This document shows, one piece after another, positions 31,611-42,290 of a DNA stretch of 64,000 nt; position 1 is the first letter of the stretch; every line of letters starts with the position of its first letter. The notes below the pieces were generated by a model. It was not told the DNA's origin, searched no databases, and saw only the letters and a list, made by a program, of their open reading frames with translations. A program made the position numbers and the translations under genes. The DNA is taken from assembly GCA_963805495.1 (NCBI GenBank), contig CAWDUQ010000002.1:744001-808000 (forward strand), given 5' to 3'. This stretch comes from DAHUXD01 sp963805495 (GTDB lineage Bacteria > Acidobacteriota > Thermoanaerobaculia > UBA5066 > Gp7-AA6).

Positions 31611-32250
31611 GAAAATCGCGGCTCTGCGAAATCAGGGTAGCACAGCGGGTTCACCGGGGCGGTGGCCGAACGCGCCCGACGAGGAGCTCTGGTTCGGGCG
31701 TCCATTCGACCCTGGGCCGTCCTTCGCGCGGCGCGCCCCGCTCGAGGTCGAGATCGGCAGCGGCAAGGCCCGCTTCCTGGTCACCTCCGCGCGGGCCTGC
31801 CCCGCCCACGACTTTCTGGGGATCGAGCGTTCGCTCTCCTACTACCGGCTCTGCCGCGAGCGCGTCGGGCGCTCCGGGCTCGAGAACGTGCGGGTCGTTC
31901 GGGCCGACGGAAAGATGTTCGTCCAGACCGCCCTCGCCCCCGTTTCGGTGCACGCGTTCCACATCTACTTTCCGGACCCGTGGCCGAAAAAGAAGCAGCG
32001 GAAACGCCGGCTCCTCGACGGCGTGTTCCTCGACCTGCTCGCCTCGAGGCTCGAGCCCGGGGGGACCCTGCGCATCGCGACCGACCATCCGGGATACGGC
32101 GCCGAGCTCGGCTCGCTCCTGGAGACGGTGGAAAAGCTCGAACGGCTCGAGTGGTCGAGCCTCCCGGCGCCTCCCCCGACCCACTACGAGCTGAAGTACG
32201 TCGAGGAGGGACGGCCCATCTGGCGGTTTGCGGCTCGCCGTCGGGCCTAA
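31609..32250 (+). CDS. trmB: tRNA (guanine46-N7)-methyltransferase
   Basis: 213 residues. LEVEIGSGKARFLV (SAM site), FLGIERSLSYYRLCRERV, HIYFPDPWPKKKQRKRRLLD (TrmB signature FPDPWPKKK) and RIATDHPGYGAEL are diagnostic. It makes m7G46 in tRNAs. ATG 31609 is the only ATG, GTG or TTG in frame before the SAM motif; it shares CATG with the oppositely oriented ferredoxin start, leaving no intergenic space. No Shine-Dalgarno is visible. Confidence 0.93.
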   Translation: MKIAALRNQGSTAGSPGRWPNAPDEELWFGRPFDPGPSFARRAPLEVEIGSGKARFLVTSARACPAHDFLGIERSLSYYRLCRERVGRSGLENVRVVRADGKMFVQTALAPVSVHAFHIYFPDPWPKKKQRKRRLLDGVFLDLLASRLEPGGTLRIATDHPGYGAELGSLLETVEKLERLEWSSLPAPPPTHYELKYVEEGRPIWRFAARRRA

Positions 32251-32257
32251 CGGCCCG
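32242..32257. terminator. Hairpin with stop codon in the loop
   Basis: CGGGCC / GGCCCG, 6-bp stem with loop TAAC. The TAA of trmB forms the loop, and the pgsA stop overlaps it (CTAA). No T-run. Confidence 0.4.
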
Positions 32258-32804
32258 CTTCGCCGTCTTCGAGCACGACCCGCCGGAAGAACCGCAGGAA
32301 GTACTCGGTGCCCGAGAGAAGCGCCACGGCCACCACGAGCCAGAGAACGTACCGGCCAGGGTCCAGGAATCGGTCGTGTTGCAACGCGAGGATCAGGAGC
32401 GACACCGCCGTGATCTGCGTGATCATCTTGACCTTGCCCCATCGTGATGCGGGGATGACGATCCCCCGGGCCGAGCCGATCGAGCGCAGACCCGAGACCG
32501 CGAACTCCCGCCCGATCACGACGACGACCATCCAGGCCGGCGCCATCTTCAGCTCGACGAGCGAGATGAACGCCGCCGAGATCAGGAGCTTGTCCGCGAT
32601 GGGATCGAGCAGCGTTCCGAGCGTCGTGATCTCGCCGCGGCGCCGGGCGAGCCAGCCGTCCAGGAAATCGGTCGCGACCGCCGTCAGGAAGATCAGCAGG
32701 CCCACCGTCTCCCGGCCGTCGAACTTCGTCAGGAGCACGACGACCAGGAACGGCACCAGAAAGATGCGCGTCAGCGTCAGTGCGTTCGGCAGGTTGATCT
32801 TCAC
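32247..32804 (-). CDS. pgsA: CDP-diacylglycerol-glycerol-3-phosphate 3-phosphatidyltransferase
   Basis: 185 residues, integral membrane. The CDP-alcohol phosphotransferase motif DG-x2-AR-x8-G-x3-D-x3-D is intact: DGWLARRRG, then GTLLDPIADKLL. NLPNALTLTRIFLVPFLVV at the N-terminus is typical PgsA. It makes phosphatidylglycerophosphate for phosphatidylglycerol. GTG start (32802-32804) with TATATT on the minus strand 9 bases before it. It converges on and overlaps trmB by 4 bases. Confidence 0.92.
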   Translation of the reverse strand: MKINLPNALTLTRIFLVPFLVVVLLTKFDGRETVGLLIFLTAVATDFLDGWLARRRGEITTLGTLLDPIADKLLISAAFISLVELKMAPAWMVVVVIGREFAVSGLRSIGSARGIVIPASRWGKVKMITQITAVSLLILALQHDRFLDPGRYVLWLVVAVALLSGTEYFLRFFRRVVLEDGEAGR

Positions 32805-32813
32805 GGCGCGGCA

Positions 32814-32819
32814 AATATA
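32814..32819 (-). promoter_or_regulatory. TATATT -10-like element before pgsA
   Basis: Minus-strand TATATT, 9 bases before the pgsA GTG, no Shine-Dalgarno. It shares the 44-base divergent gap with the deacetylase gene. Confidence 0.35.
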
Positions 32820-32836
32820 CGGGATGCCCGTTCCCG

Positions 32837-32842
32837 CATAAT
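32837..32842 (+). promoter_or_regulatory. CATAAT -10-like element before the deacetylase gene
   Basis: CATAAT ends 6 bases before the GTG at 32849, no Shine-Dalgarno, predicting a leaderless mRNA. Confidence 0.35.
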
Positions 32843-32848
32843 AGGCGT

Positions 32849-34258
32849 GTGAACGTCCCCTGCCCGATCCATTCCGGCCGCCGGGCCCACATGAGCTGCC
32901 ATTTCTGCCGCACGCCGGTCTGCCGGTTGTGCGAGGTGCGCATGCGGGGCCACATCTATTGCTCGACCCGCTGCGCGAGAGACGCCGGCCGGCACGCCGT
33001 CTGGGGTGCCGTGCAGGGCCGGCTCCTGCGGCCGGTTTCGGGCCGCGTGGCCGTGCTGATCGTGGCGATGGCGGCCTCCGCGCCGGTCATCCTCGCCCTC
33101 CGAACCGTCCGCGCGCTCGACGCCCTCTCCGTGCCGTCCCCGGCCGGTCCTCCCCGGCGCCCGGCCCCGTCGGCGAGACTCGACTCGGTGCAGGATGGTC
33201 CCTCCGGGACGCGCCTGGAGGGCACGGCCCCGGAGGGGTCGGCGGTGTTCCTTTTCGCCGCCGGCCGCTTCGTCGCGAGCGTGCCGGCGGACGGCGGGCG
33301 CTTCCGGTTCGAGGCCGTCCGCGAAAAGGGACCCTATCGGGTCGGCGCAATGTCGCTCTCCGCCGAGGCGGCATACGCCCCGCCGCCGGCCGCTCCCCTC
33401 CGGGCGCCGGTCGAGGTCCTTCGGGTCCCGACGCCACCCGCGACCCCTGTCGTCGCGGCCAGGGCCCCCCCCGTCGTCGCGGCCGCGGCCCCGTCCCTTC
33501 CCCTCCCTTCGCGCGGCCCCGCCGCGCCGGACCTGACCCGGGGACCCGCGGACCGGGAGGAGATCGTCGTGTCGTTTGACGCCGGCTCGTCGGACCGGGG
33601 CGCCGTGGCGATCCTCGACGCGCTCGCGCGGCGCCGCATCCGGACCACGATCTTTCTGACGGGCGACTTCATCCGTCGCTATCCCGCGGTCGTGCGCCGG
33701 ATTGCCGAGGACGGCCACGAGGTCGGCAACCACACCGACACGCACCCTCACCTGACGACGTACGCGACCGACGGTCGCCAGGTCACGCGGCCGGGCGTCG
33801 ACCGGGCGTTTCTCGCGGGCGAGCTGGCGCGGACGGCCCGCCTCTACCGCGAAGCCACGGGCCGCACGCTGTCGCCGATGTGGCGGGCCCCCTTCGGCGA
33901 GCACAATCCAGAAATCCGCCGGTGGGCCGCCGAGCAGGGGTACTGGCACGTTGGCTGGACGGGCGGCCGGAGCGGCCTCGACGGCCTCGACTGGATCACG
34001 GACCCGCACGCCCGGGGCTACCAGTCGGCCGACCGCCTGCTGTCGCGCCTCGTCCAACACGCCGAGAACGGCGGCATCGTCCTGCTGCACCTCGGCAGCG
34101 ATCGCGAGGAGCCGGTCGCGGCCCGGATCGACGTCCTTCTCGAAGGCCTCTTGCGGCGCGGATTCCGGTTCGCCCGGGCCTCCGAGTTCCTCGAGCGCCA
34201 GGGCTACGACGCCGCCCGCCTCGCGGCGTTCCGCGTCCCTCCCGCGGGCGGGCGTTGA
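32849..34258 (+). CDS. Membrane-anchored polysaccharide deacetylase with N-terminal zinc finger
   Basis: 469 residues. Cysteines/histidines 5, 8, 17, 20, 25, 28, 35, 38 and 42 form a B-box-like zinc finger (CHFCRTPVCRLC); a membrane helix spans about 67-84; about 110-165 looks like a small beta-sandwich; a Pro/Ala linker follows; the NodB domain covers about 235-450. NodB motifs: SFDAGSSDRG, HTDTHPH, WRAPFGEHN, VLLHLG. Motif 1 is SFDAG instead of TFDDG, losing one metal-binding Asp, as in some PdaA-like enzymes (TFDNG). It probably deacetylates peptidoglycan or an exopolysaccharide. Its stop overlaps the phosphohexomutase start. Confidence 0.85.
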   Translation: MNVPCPIHSGRRAHMSCHFCRTPVCRLCEVRMRGHIYCSTRCARDAGRHAVWGAVQGRLLRPVSGRVAVLIVAMAASAPVILALRTVRALDALSVPSPAGPPRRPAPSARLDSVQDGPSGTRLEGTAPEGSAVFLFAAGRFVASVPADGGRFRFEAVREKGPYRVGAMSLSAEAAYAPPPAAPLRAPVEVLRVPTPPATPVVAARAPPVVAAAAPSLPLPSRGPAAPDLTRGPADREEIVVSFDAGSSDRGAVAILDALARRRIRTTIFLTGDFIRRYPAVVRRIAEDGHEVGNHTDTHPHLTTYATDGRQVTRPGVDRAFLAGELARTARLYREATGRTLSPMWRAPFGEHNPEIRRWAAEQGYWHVGWTGGRSGLDGLDWITDPHARGYQSADRLLSRLVQHAENGGIVLLHLGSDREEPVAARIDVLLEGLLRRGFRFARASEFLERQGYDAARLAAFRVPPAGGR

Positions 34259-35664
34259 CGATCGCGTTCGGCACGGACGGTTGGCGCGGCATCATCGCCG
34301 ACGCCTGCACGTTCGACGAGATCCGGAGGATCGCGCGCGCCACCGCACGGTGGTACGCGACGGACCGGGGCCCCGGCGACGCGGCGCGGATCGTCGTCGG
34401 GCACGATCCCCGCTTCTTCTCGCCGGAGTTCGCGCGCGCCGCGGCCGAAGTGTTCGCCGGGGCGGGCATCGACGTTCTCCTGTCCGACCGCCCCATCCCG
34501 ACCCCCGCCGTGTCGTTTCACGTGCGCCGGCTCGGGCTGAAAGCCGGGATCGCGATCACGGCAAGCCACAACCCGGGCCACTACAACGGGTTCAAGATCA
34601 AGGCCCACTTCGGGGGCAGCGCTCCCCCCGAGACCTATGCGGCCGTGGCGGCCGAAGCCGATCGACCCCTGCACCGCGCCGAACGACCCGGTCGAATCGA
34701 GGTCGCGGACCTTCGGCGCGAGTACGCCGAGCGGCTGGCCGGGCTCGTGGACCTCGCCGCGATCCGCGGCTCGCCCCTCGCCGTGCTGACCGACGCAATG
34801 CACGGAGCGGCGGGGTCGCTTCTGCCCGACCTGCTCGCCGGAGGGAGCCTGCGGGTCGAGCCCTTCCGGACTTCACGCGACCCCCTCTTCGGCGGAGTTC
34901 ACCCCGAGCCGATCGGCGAAAACCTCGAGGCCGCCGCGGCTCGCGTGCGCGCCGGGAGGCTCGACCTGGCGGTCGCCCAGGACGGCGATGCCGATCGACT
35001 GGGCGTCCTCGACGCGGCGGGCCGGTTCGTGTCGCCGCACCAGATCCTCGCCCTCCTGCTCCTCCACGCCTTTCGCCACCGGGGCCTTTCCGGCGGAATC
35101 GCCAAGACGTTCTCGACCTCGTTCCAGATCGACCGGATCGCGCGGAGTCTCGGCGTTCCGCTCATCGAGACGGGCATCGGCTTCAAGTACGTGGCCGAAC
35201 TGATGAACCGGGGCGAGGCCGTCGCCGGCGGCGAAGAGAGCGGCGGCTACGCGTTCGGATTTCACCTTCCCGAGCGCGACGGAGTGCTGTCCGCTCTCCT
35301 GCTCCTCGAGAGCCTCGCCGTGTCCCGGCGGACCCTTGCTCAAGCGCTCGACGCTCTGTCCGCCGAGTTCGGACGCTTCGAGTACGGGCGGCGCGACGTG
35401 CGGCTGCCCGTCGACGTCGCGGCTCGATACCTCGCCGCCGTTCGGGACTCCCGTCCGGACTCGGTCGGCGGCGAGGCCGTCACCGCGGTGCTCGACCGCG
35501 ACGGGATCAAGTACGTCTTCGGCGAGCGCGGGTGGCTCCTGCACCGGTCGTCGGGCACCGAACCGATGGTTCGCCTGTACTGCGAGCACGAGGACGGAAC
35601 GACGATGTCGGCGATCCTCGACGAGGCCGAGGGCCGACTGACGCGGTTCGCGAACGGCGCCTAG
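34255..35664 (+). CDS. Phosphoglucomutase/phosphomannomutase
   Basis: 469 residues, alpha-D-phosphohexomutase family. FGTDGWRGIIAD at the start, active serine in TASHNPGHYNGFKIK (about 103), metal loop DGDADRLG (about 243), sugar-binding GGEESGGYAFG and phosphate-binding SSGTEPMVRLY are all intact. It interconverts hexose 1- and 6-phosphates for glycan precursors. TTG at 34255-34257 overlaps the deacetylase TGA (TTGA), implying coupled translation and a shared role in polysaccharide synthesis. Confidence 0.92.
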   Translation: MTIAFGTDGWRGIIADACTFDEIRRIARATARWYATDRGPGDAARIVVGHDPRFFSPEFARAAAEVFAGAGIDVLLSDRPIPTPAVSFHVRRLGLKAGIAITASHNPGHYNGFKIKAHFGGSAPPETYAAVAAEADRPLHRAERPGRIEVADLRREYAERLAGLVDLAAIRGSPLAVLTDAMHGAAGSLLPDLLAGGSLRVEPFRTSRDPLFGGVHPEPIGENLEAAAARVRAGRLDLAVAQDGDADRLGVLDAAGRFVSPHQILALLLLHAFRHRGLSGGIAKTFSTSFQIDRIARSLGVPLIETGIGFKYVAELMNRGEAVAGGEESGGYAFGFHLPERDGVLSALLLLESLAVSRRTLAQALDALSAEFGRFEYGRRDVRLPVDVAARYLAAVRDSRPDSVGGEAVTAVLDRDGIKYVFGERGWLLHRSSGTEPMVRLYCEHEDGTTMSAILDEAEGRLTRFANGA

Positions 35665-35672
35665 TTGCGCCG
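35655..35672. terminator. Hairpin whose loop holds both convergent stops
   Basis: CGGCGC / GCGCCG, loop CTAGTT. CTAG gives TAG on both strands: the phosphohexomutase stop (35662-35664) and the TPR-AIM24 stop (35661-35663). No T-run. Confidence 0.45.
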
Positions 35673-36965
35673 CTGATCGACCGGGCGGTCCTGGTCCGAC
35701 GCGCGGCGCCGCGGACGCGGCGGCTCGGTGAGAACGGTCCCCTCCCCCTCGAAGCGGAGCTTCGGGGGGCTCGCCACGTCGGCGTGCATGACCTCTTCGA
35801 GGAAGTCGTCGTCGAGCACCGAGGCCACGAGGTCGCCCGACCAGGCGACGAGGTCGCGAGACGAGATCGACAGCGGATAGTCCGCCGAAACCTCGTGCGC
35901 GAGGACCGGTCCGCCGACCGAAAAGATGGCGCTGCCGCGCCCCTGGACTCGAAGCACGTCGACCCGGCGGTTGCGGCGGAAATCGTGGATCGCGTCGATC
36001 CGAAACGTCAGGCCATGGTCGAGCGCCAGCAGGCGCGAGCCCTCGACGAAGAGAGTCTGCCCCGAGAGGTCGCGCCGGTAGGCACGCCGGCCGGGATCGT
36101 TGATCAGGAGGGCCCCGACGCCCGTGGCGCGAAGGATCCGCTCGAGCGACGTTCCGCGAAATTCGGGAAGCGGCGCGAATCGCAGCTTGCCGCTGTACCA
36201 GGCGACGCATCCCTTGCGGACGAAGACCGTGCCGCGGGATGCGATCTCGAGACCGCCTTCGGTCCGGATCTTGAAGAGCGGCCGCGCTTCGGGGGCCCCG
36301 ATGGCGATCGGCGCCGGCTTCTCCGGGGGGTCGAGGAAGGCGGGCTGGAAGTCCTGCGCCTCCGAGAGCGGCCCATCGACGGTCGAGTGCGAGGCCGGGG
36401 CCGCGGCACTCGTTGTCTCGGGGACGAGGGCCTTGAACGTCGGCGCCGCGTCGGAAAGGCTGGGCCGGGCGGCGGCCTCACGGCTGTTGCGGCGCAGCGC
36501 CTCCTCGATCTCGACGACGCGGCGCCGCGCGCCGGCGACCCGGAGATGCTCGAGGGCGAGGCCGAGTTTTCCCCGCGTCTGGTACAGGAGCCCGAGGTAG
36601 AGGTGACTGCGGAGGTGCCCGGGGCGCATCTCGATCGCCTTGCGCAACTCCAGCTCCGCCTCCGCCAGGAACCCGGCCTTGAAGAGGATGAGGCCCAGGT
36701 TCGCGCGCAGGACCTCGGAGTGGGGATTGTCCGCCAGGAGCGTGCGCGCTGCGTTGGCCGCCTCGTTGTAGTGCCCCCGCTTGAATTCGAGCAGGGACAG
36801 CAGGTTCAGGACGTCCTCGTCGTTGGGACGGATGTTGCGGGCCTTGTCCAGCTCCTCCCAGGCCTCCTCGAGGCGAGCCTCGCGGACGCCGCGGCGCGCA
36901 CGATTCAGGTGGAGCAGAAAGAGACCCTGATCGACGGGGGATGGGTCGCCGGACGCGGTCTCCAA
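35661..36965 (-). CDS. TPR protein with C-terminal AIM24-like domain
   Basis: 434 residues. TPR helices fill about 15-155 (EEAWEELDKARNIRPNDEDVL, AANAARTLLADNPHSEVLRANLG, AEAELELRKAIEMRPGHLRSHLYLG), then a variable linker, then from about 220 an AIM24/DUF124-like beta domain (LFVEGSRLLALDHG, VLRVQGRGSAIFSVGG, DLVAWSGDLVASV). AIM24 proteins are poorly understood; yeast Aim24 is mitochondrial. No signal peptide. The start is taken as TTG (36963-36965) with GGGGA 5 bases upstream. It follows the lytic transglycosylase gene by 19 bases. Confidence 0.7.
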   Translation of the reverse strand: METASGDPSPVDQGLFLLHLNRARRGVREARLEEAWEELDKARNIRPNDEDVLNLLSLLEFKRGHYNEAANAARTLLADNPHSEVLRANLGLILFKAGFLAEAELELRKAIEMRPGHLRSHLYLGLLYQTRGKLGLALEHLRVAGARRRVVEIEEALRRNSREAAARPSLSDAAPTFKALVPETTSAAAPASHSTVDGPLSEAQDFQPAFLDPPEKPAPIAIGAPEARPLFKIRTEGGLEIASRGTVFVRKGCVAWYSGKLRFAPLPEFRGTSLERILRATGVGALLINDPGRRAYRRDLSGQTLFVEGSRLLALDHGLTFRIDAIHDFRRNRRVDVLRVQGRGSAIFSVGGPVLAHEVSADYPLSISSRDLVAWSGDLVASVLDDDFLEEVMHADVASPPKLRFEGEGTVLTEPPRPRRRASDQDRPVDQRRN

Positions 36966-36984
36966 AGTCGTCCCCGGCGCGCGC

Positions 36985-37680
36985 CTACCCGAGGCGGCGG
37001 GGCGCGCGGCCCTTCGTCGTCAGGATGACGCGGTTCGTGCGCTCATCGCGCATCCAGTGGACGGGCTTTCCCTCGGAGCTCGGGATGCCCCGGAAGGTTT
37101 CCGAAGCGGGCTTGCCGAAACCGCCGCCGAGCGTCGACTTGCCGTAGTAGGCGGCGAGGGCCTTTCGCACGTAGAGCTGGGTCTCGTCGTAGGGCGGAAC
37201 GCCGTCGTAGCGGTCCACCGCCGCCTCGCCCGCGTTGTAGGCCGCGAGCGACTTGACGAGGTCGCCGCCGTAGTAGGACAGGAGGCGCGAGAGGTGCCGC
37301 GTGCCCGCGGCGATGTTCTGCTTCGGATCGTGGATGTCGGAGACGCCGTGCTCGGCCGCGGTCGCGGGCATCAGTTGCATGAGTCCCCGCGCCCCCTTCC
37401 GGGAGATCGCGGCGGGGTTGAACCCCGACTCGACGAGCATCACGGACTTGACGAGCCTGGGATCGACCGAGTTCTCCTGGGCCGACGCCTCGATCAGGTC
37501 GTCGAAGTCGGAGGCGCGGCGCACGCGAGCGGCGAGCCAGGCCTCGCTCGCCATGATCTTGGCCGGACCGTCGTTGTAGATGACGTGCCGCCCCCCCTCG
37601 ACCTTGACGCGCACCTCGGCTCCGACCGCCGGCGCAATCGCCGCCAGCACCCCCAGGACGAGGAGCGTTCGAGTCTTCAT
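36985..37680 (-). CDS. Secreted lytic transglycosylase (SLT family)
   Basis: 231 residues. Signal peptide ends near PAVGA. The SLT domain begins about 65: LVKSVMLVESGFNPAAISRKG with catalytic Glu84, GLMQLMPATA, DPKQNIAAGTRHLSRLLSYY and SLAAYNAGEAAV. It cleaves peptidoglycan to 1,6-anhydro-muropeptides. The C-terminal 40 residues are basic and unconserved. The ATG has no Shine-Dalgarno; a perfect TATAAT lies 15 bases upstream. Confidence 0.92.
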   Translation of the reverse strand: MKTRTLLVLGVLAAIAPAVGAEVRVKVEGGRHVIYNDGPAKIMASEAWLAARVRRASDFDDLIEASAQENSVDPRLVKSVMLVESGFNPAAISRKGARGLMQLMPATAAEHGVSDIHDPKQNIAAGTRHLSRLLSYYGGDLVKSLAAYNAGEAAVDRYDGVPPYDETQLYVRKALAAYYGKSTLGGGFGKPASETFRGIPSSEGKPVHWMRDERTNRVILTTKGRAPRRLG

Positions 37681-37695
37681 GGATTGGGAATGAAA

Positions 37696-37725
37696 ATTAT
37701 AGCCGACCGCCCGGAGTGAGGCCAA
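37696..37725 (-). promoter_or_regulatory. Promoter of the lytic transglycosylase gene
   Basis: On the minus strand TTGGCC (37720-37725), 18-base spacer and consensus TATAAT (37696-37701). The predicted leader is only about 8 bases. Confidence 0.6.
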
Positions 37726-37787
37726 TGCACTGAGTCCCGGGGGGTGACACATCGCGCCCCGCCTGTGCGCCCCGTCACGGAGCCTCG

Positions 37788-40455
<2,668 letters not shown>

Positions 40456-40469
<14 letters not shown>

Positions 40470-40947
40470 ACCAGCCCCGGATGATCTCAGAAATCCTCTC
40501 CGCCGGAAAACCTCGTCGGGTCAGGGCGTCGAACACGCGGCGCCGCCGCACGGCCGGGGCCAGGTTGGCGCGCGCCTTCCAGAGCTTCGCGAACGCCTTG
40601 CGGAGGGCCGCGTCTTCCCGCTCCCCGGCGCCCTCGGCTGCGCAGGCCCCGGCGATCGTCTCTTTCGCGAAGCCCCTGGCCCGGAGCTCGCGTTCGATCC
40701 GCGAACGCCCGTGTCGCGCGCCGCGGGTCCGGACGGCCGAGCGCGCGGCCGCGAGGTCGTCGAGAAGCCCCTGCCCGGTCAGCCGGTCGAGCGCCTCCCC
40801 GATCGCGCCGGACTCGAAGCCCCGCTCGGCCAGGGCCCGCGCGAGCTCGACGCGGCCGCGCGCCCGGATCGACAGCAGGCGCAGAGCCCTCTCGCGGGCT
40901 GCCGCCGCGGACGCGGGCTCCCGGGGAGGTGACTTTCGACCCGACGT
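40456..40947 (-). CDS. recX: RecX-like regulatory protein without a normal start codon
   Basis: The frame between the pilT TAA (40948-40950) and a TGA at 40456-40458 encodes 163 residues of clear RecX type: RERALRLLSIRARGRVELAR, ALAERGFESGAIGEALDRL, LDDLAAARSAVRTR, GRSRIERELRARGFAKETI and a C-terminal RRRRVFDALTRRGFPAERISEII. RecX binds and modulates RecA filaments. No ATG, GTG or TTG exists in frame before codon 133; the first CTG is codon 22 (40882-40884). It lies in the same frame as pilT, immediately after its stop. A non-standard start, TAA read-through, or an assembly error are the alternatives. It overlaps alaS by 14 bases. Confidence 0.75.
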
Positions 40948-42138
40948 TTAGGTTCTTCCCGTGGGCGTCTGGTTGGAGAAGTCGAAGGGGGACTCCTCCT
41001 GGGGAGGGTTGAAGTCGCTGGGCGTCTCGAGCGCGCCGTCCATCTCTTCGCGAGCGAGATCCGAAGTCGACTGGATCCCCTGGATCTTGAGCTTGAACTC
41101 GTTGGGGTTCGTCGCGCGCTTGAGCGCCTCTTCGAGCGTGATGAGGCCCGACTTGTAGAGGCCGTAGAGCGACTGGTCGAACGTCTGCATTCCGTACTGC
41201 GACGTACCCTGCTGGATCGCGTCCTTGATGTACTTCGTCTTCTCCTTGTTCTCGATGCACTCGCGGACATAGTTGGTCCGGATCAGGATCTCCGCCGCCG
41301 GAACGCGGCCGAGGCCGTCGGCCCGCGGCATCAGGCGCAGCGAGACCGCCGCTTTCAGCACGGCGCCCAGCTGAAGTCGGATCTGCTTCTGCTGGTGCGG
41401 CGGGAAGACCGCGATGATGCGATTGATCGTTTCCGTGGCGTCGAGGGTGTGCAGCGTCGAAAACACGAGGTGGCCGGTCTCGGCGGCCGTCAGGGCCGTT
41501 TCGATCGTCTCGTAGTCGCGCATTTCGCCGACGAGAATGACGTCGGGGTCCTGACGCAGGGCGCTGCGCAGCGCGATGGAGAAACCCTTGGTGTCGACGT
41601 CGACCTCGCGCTGGTTGACGATCGACTTCTTGTCGCGGTGAAGGAACTCGATCGGGTCCTCGACCGTCATGACGTGCTCGTTGCGGGTCGTGTTGATGTG
41701 GTCGATCATCGCGGCGAGCGTCGTCGACTTGCCCGAACCGGTCGTCCCGGTGCACAGGACCAGGCCCCGCTGCTCCTGGCAGATCTTCTCCAGGACCGGC
41801 GGCAGGAGGAGGTCCCGGATCGAGAGGATCTTGGCCGGAATGACGCGCAGCACGAGCCCGACGGTGCCGCGCTGCTGAAAGATGTTGCAGCGGAAACGCC
41901 CCAGGTTCGGCACGTTGTAGGCGATGTCGATCTCGAAGTTGTTCTTGAACTTCTCCTTCTGACGGGCCGACATGATCGAAAAGGCCATAGCGATCGTGTC
42001 TTCCTGCATCAGCCGCCGCATGTCCGCCAGCGGAGTGAGCGTTCCGTCGATGCGGATGACCGGAAATGCTCCGACCTTCAAGTGCAAGTCGGACGCCTTC
42101 CGCTCGACTGCAATCTTCAGCAGATCGTTGATATGCAT
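40948..42138 (-). CDS. pilT: Type IV pilus retraction ATPase PilT/PilU
   Basis: 396 residues. Walker A GTTGSGKSTT (131-140), Asp box MTVEDPIEF, Walker B SALRQDPDVILVGEMRD, His box STLHTLDATETI. RLMPRADGLGRVPAAEILI is typical of PilT. It powers pilus retraction for twitching motility and DNA uptake. The C-terminus extends about 35 residues past the ATPase with an acidic FDFSNQTPTGRT tail, which is seen more in PilT2/PilU types. No other pilus gene is in the window. Confidence 0.93.
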   Translation of the reverse strand: MHINDLLKIAVERKASDLHLKVGAFPVIRIDGTLTPLADMRRLMQEDTIAMAFSIMSARQKEKFKNNFEIDIAYNVPNLGRFRCNIFQQRGTVGLVLRVIPAKILSIRDLLLPPVLEKICQEQRGLVLCTGTTGSGKSTTLAAMIDHINTTRNEHVMTVEDPIEFLHRDKKSIVNQREVDVDTKGFSIALRSALRQDPDVILVGEMRDYETIETALTAAETGHLVFSTLHTLDATETINRIIAVFPPHQQKQIRLQLGAVLKAAVSLRLMPRADGLGRVPAAEILIRTNYVRECIENKEKTKYIKDAIQQGTSQYGMQTFDQSLYGLYKSGLITLEEALKRATNPNEFKLKIQGIQSTSDLAREEMDGALETPSDFNPPQEESPFDFSNQTPTGRT

Positions 42139-42203
42139 CGGTTTGTTTCCCTCGGTTGGAGGCTAGATTACGCTCGTTGCCGGGCGAATGAAAGCGCTCA
42201 GCC

Positions 42204-42287
42204 TTCGGCTCTCCGCTCTCGATCGGAAGGGCGACTGGCCTGCCGCCGGCCCCTAACGCATTGAGCCGAAAGGCGATAGAGAGCCGA
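42204..42287. repeat. Nested inverted repeats in the ilvE-pilT gap
   Basis: TCGGCTCTC (42205-42213) pairs with GAGAGCCGA (42279-42287), and TTCGGCTC (42204-42211) alternatively pairs with GAGCCGAA (42263-42270). The two stems are mutually exclusive. The repeats follow the ilvE stop on the minus strand; a TAATCT further on may be the pilT -10. Confidence 0.4.
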
Positions 42288-42290
42288 CAG

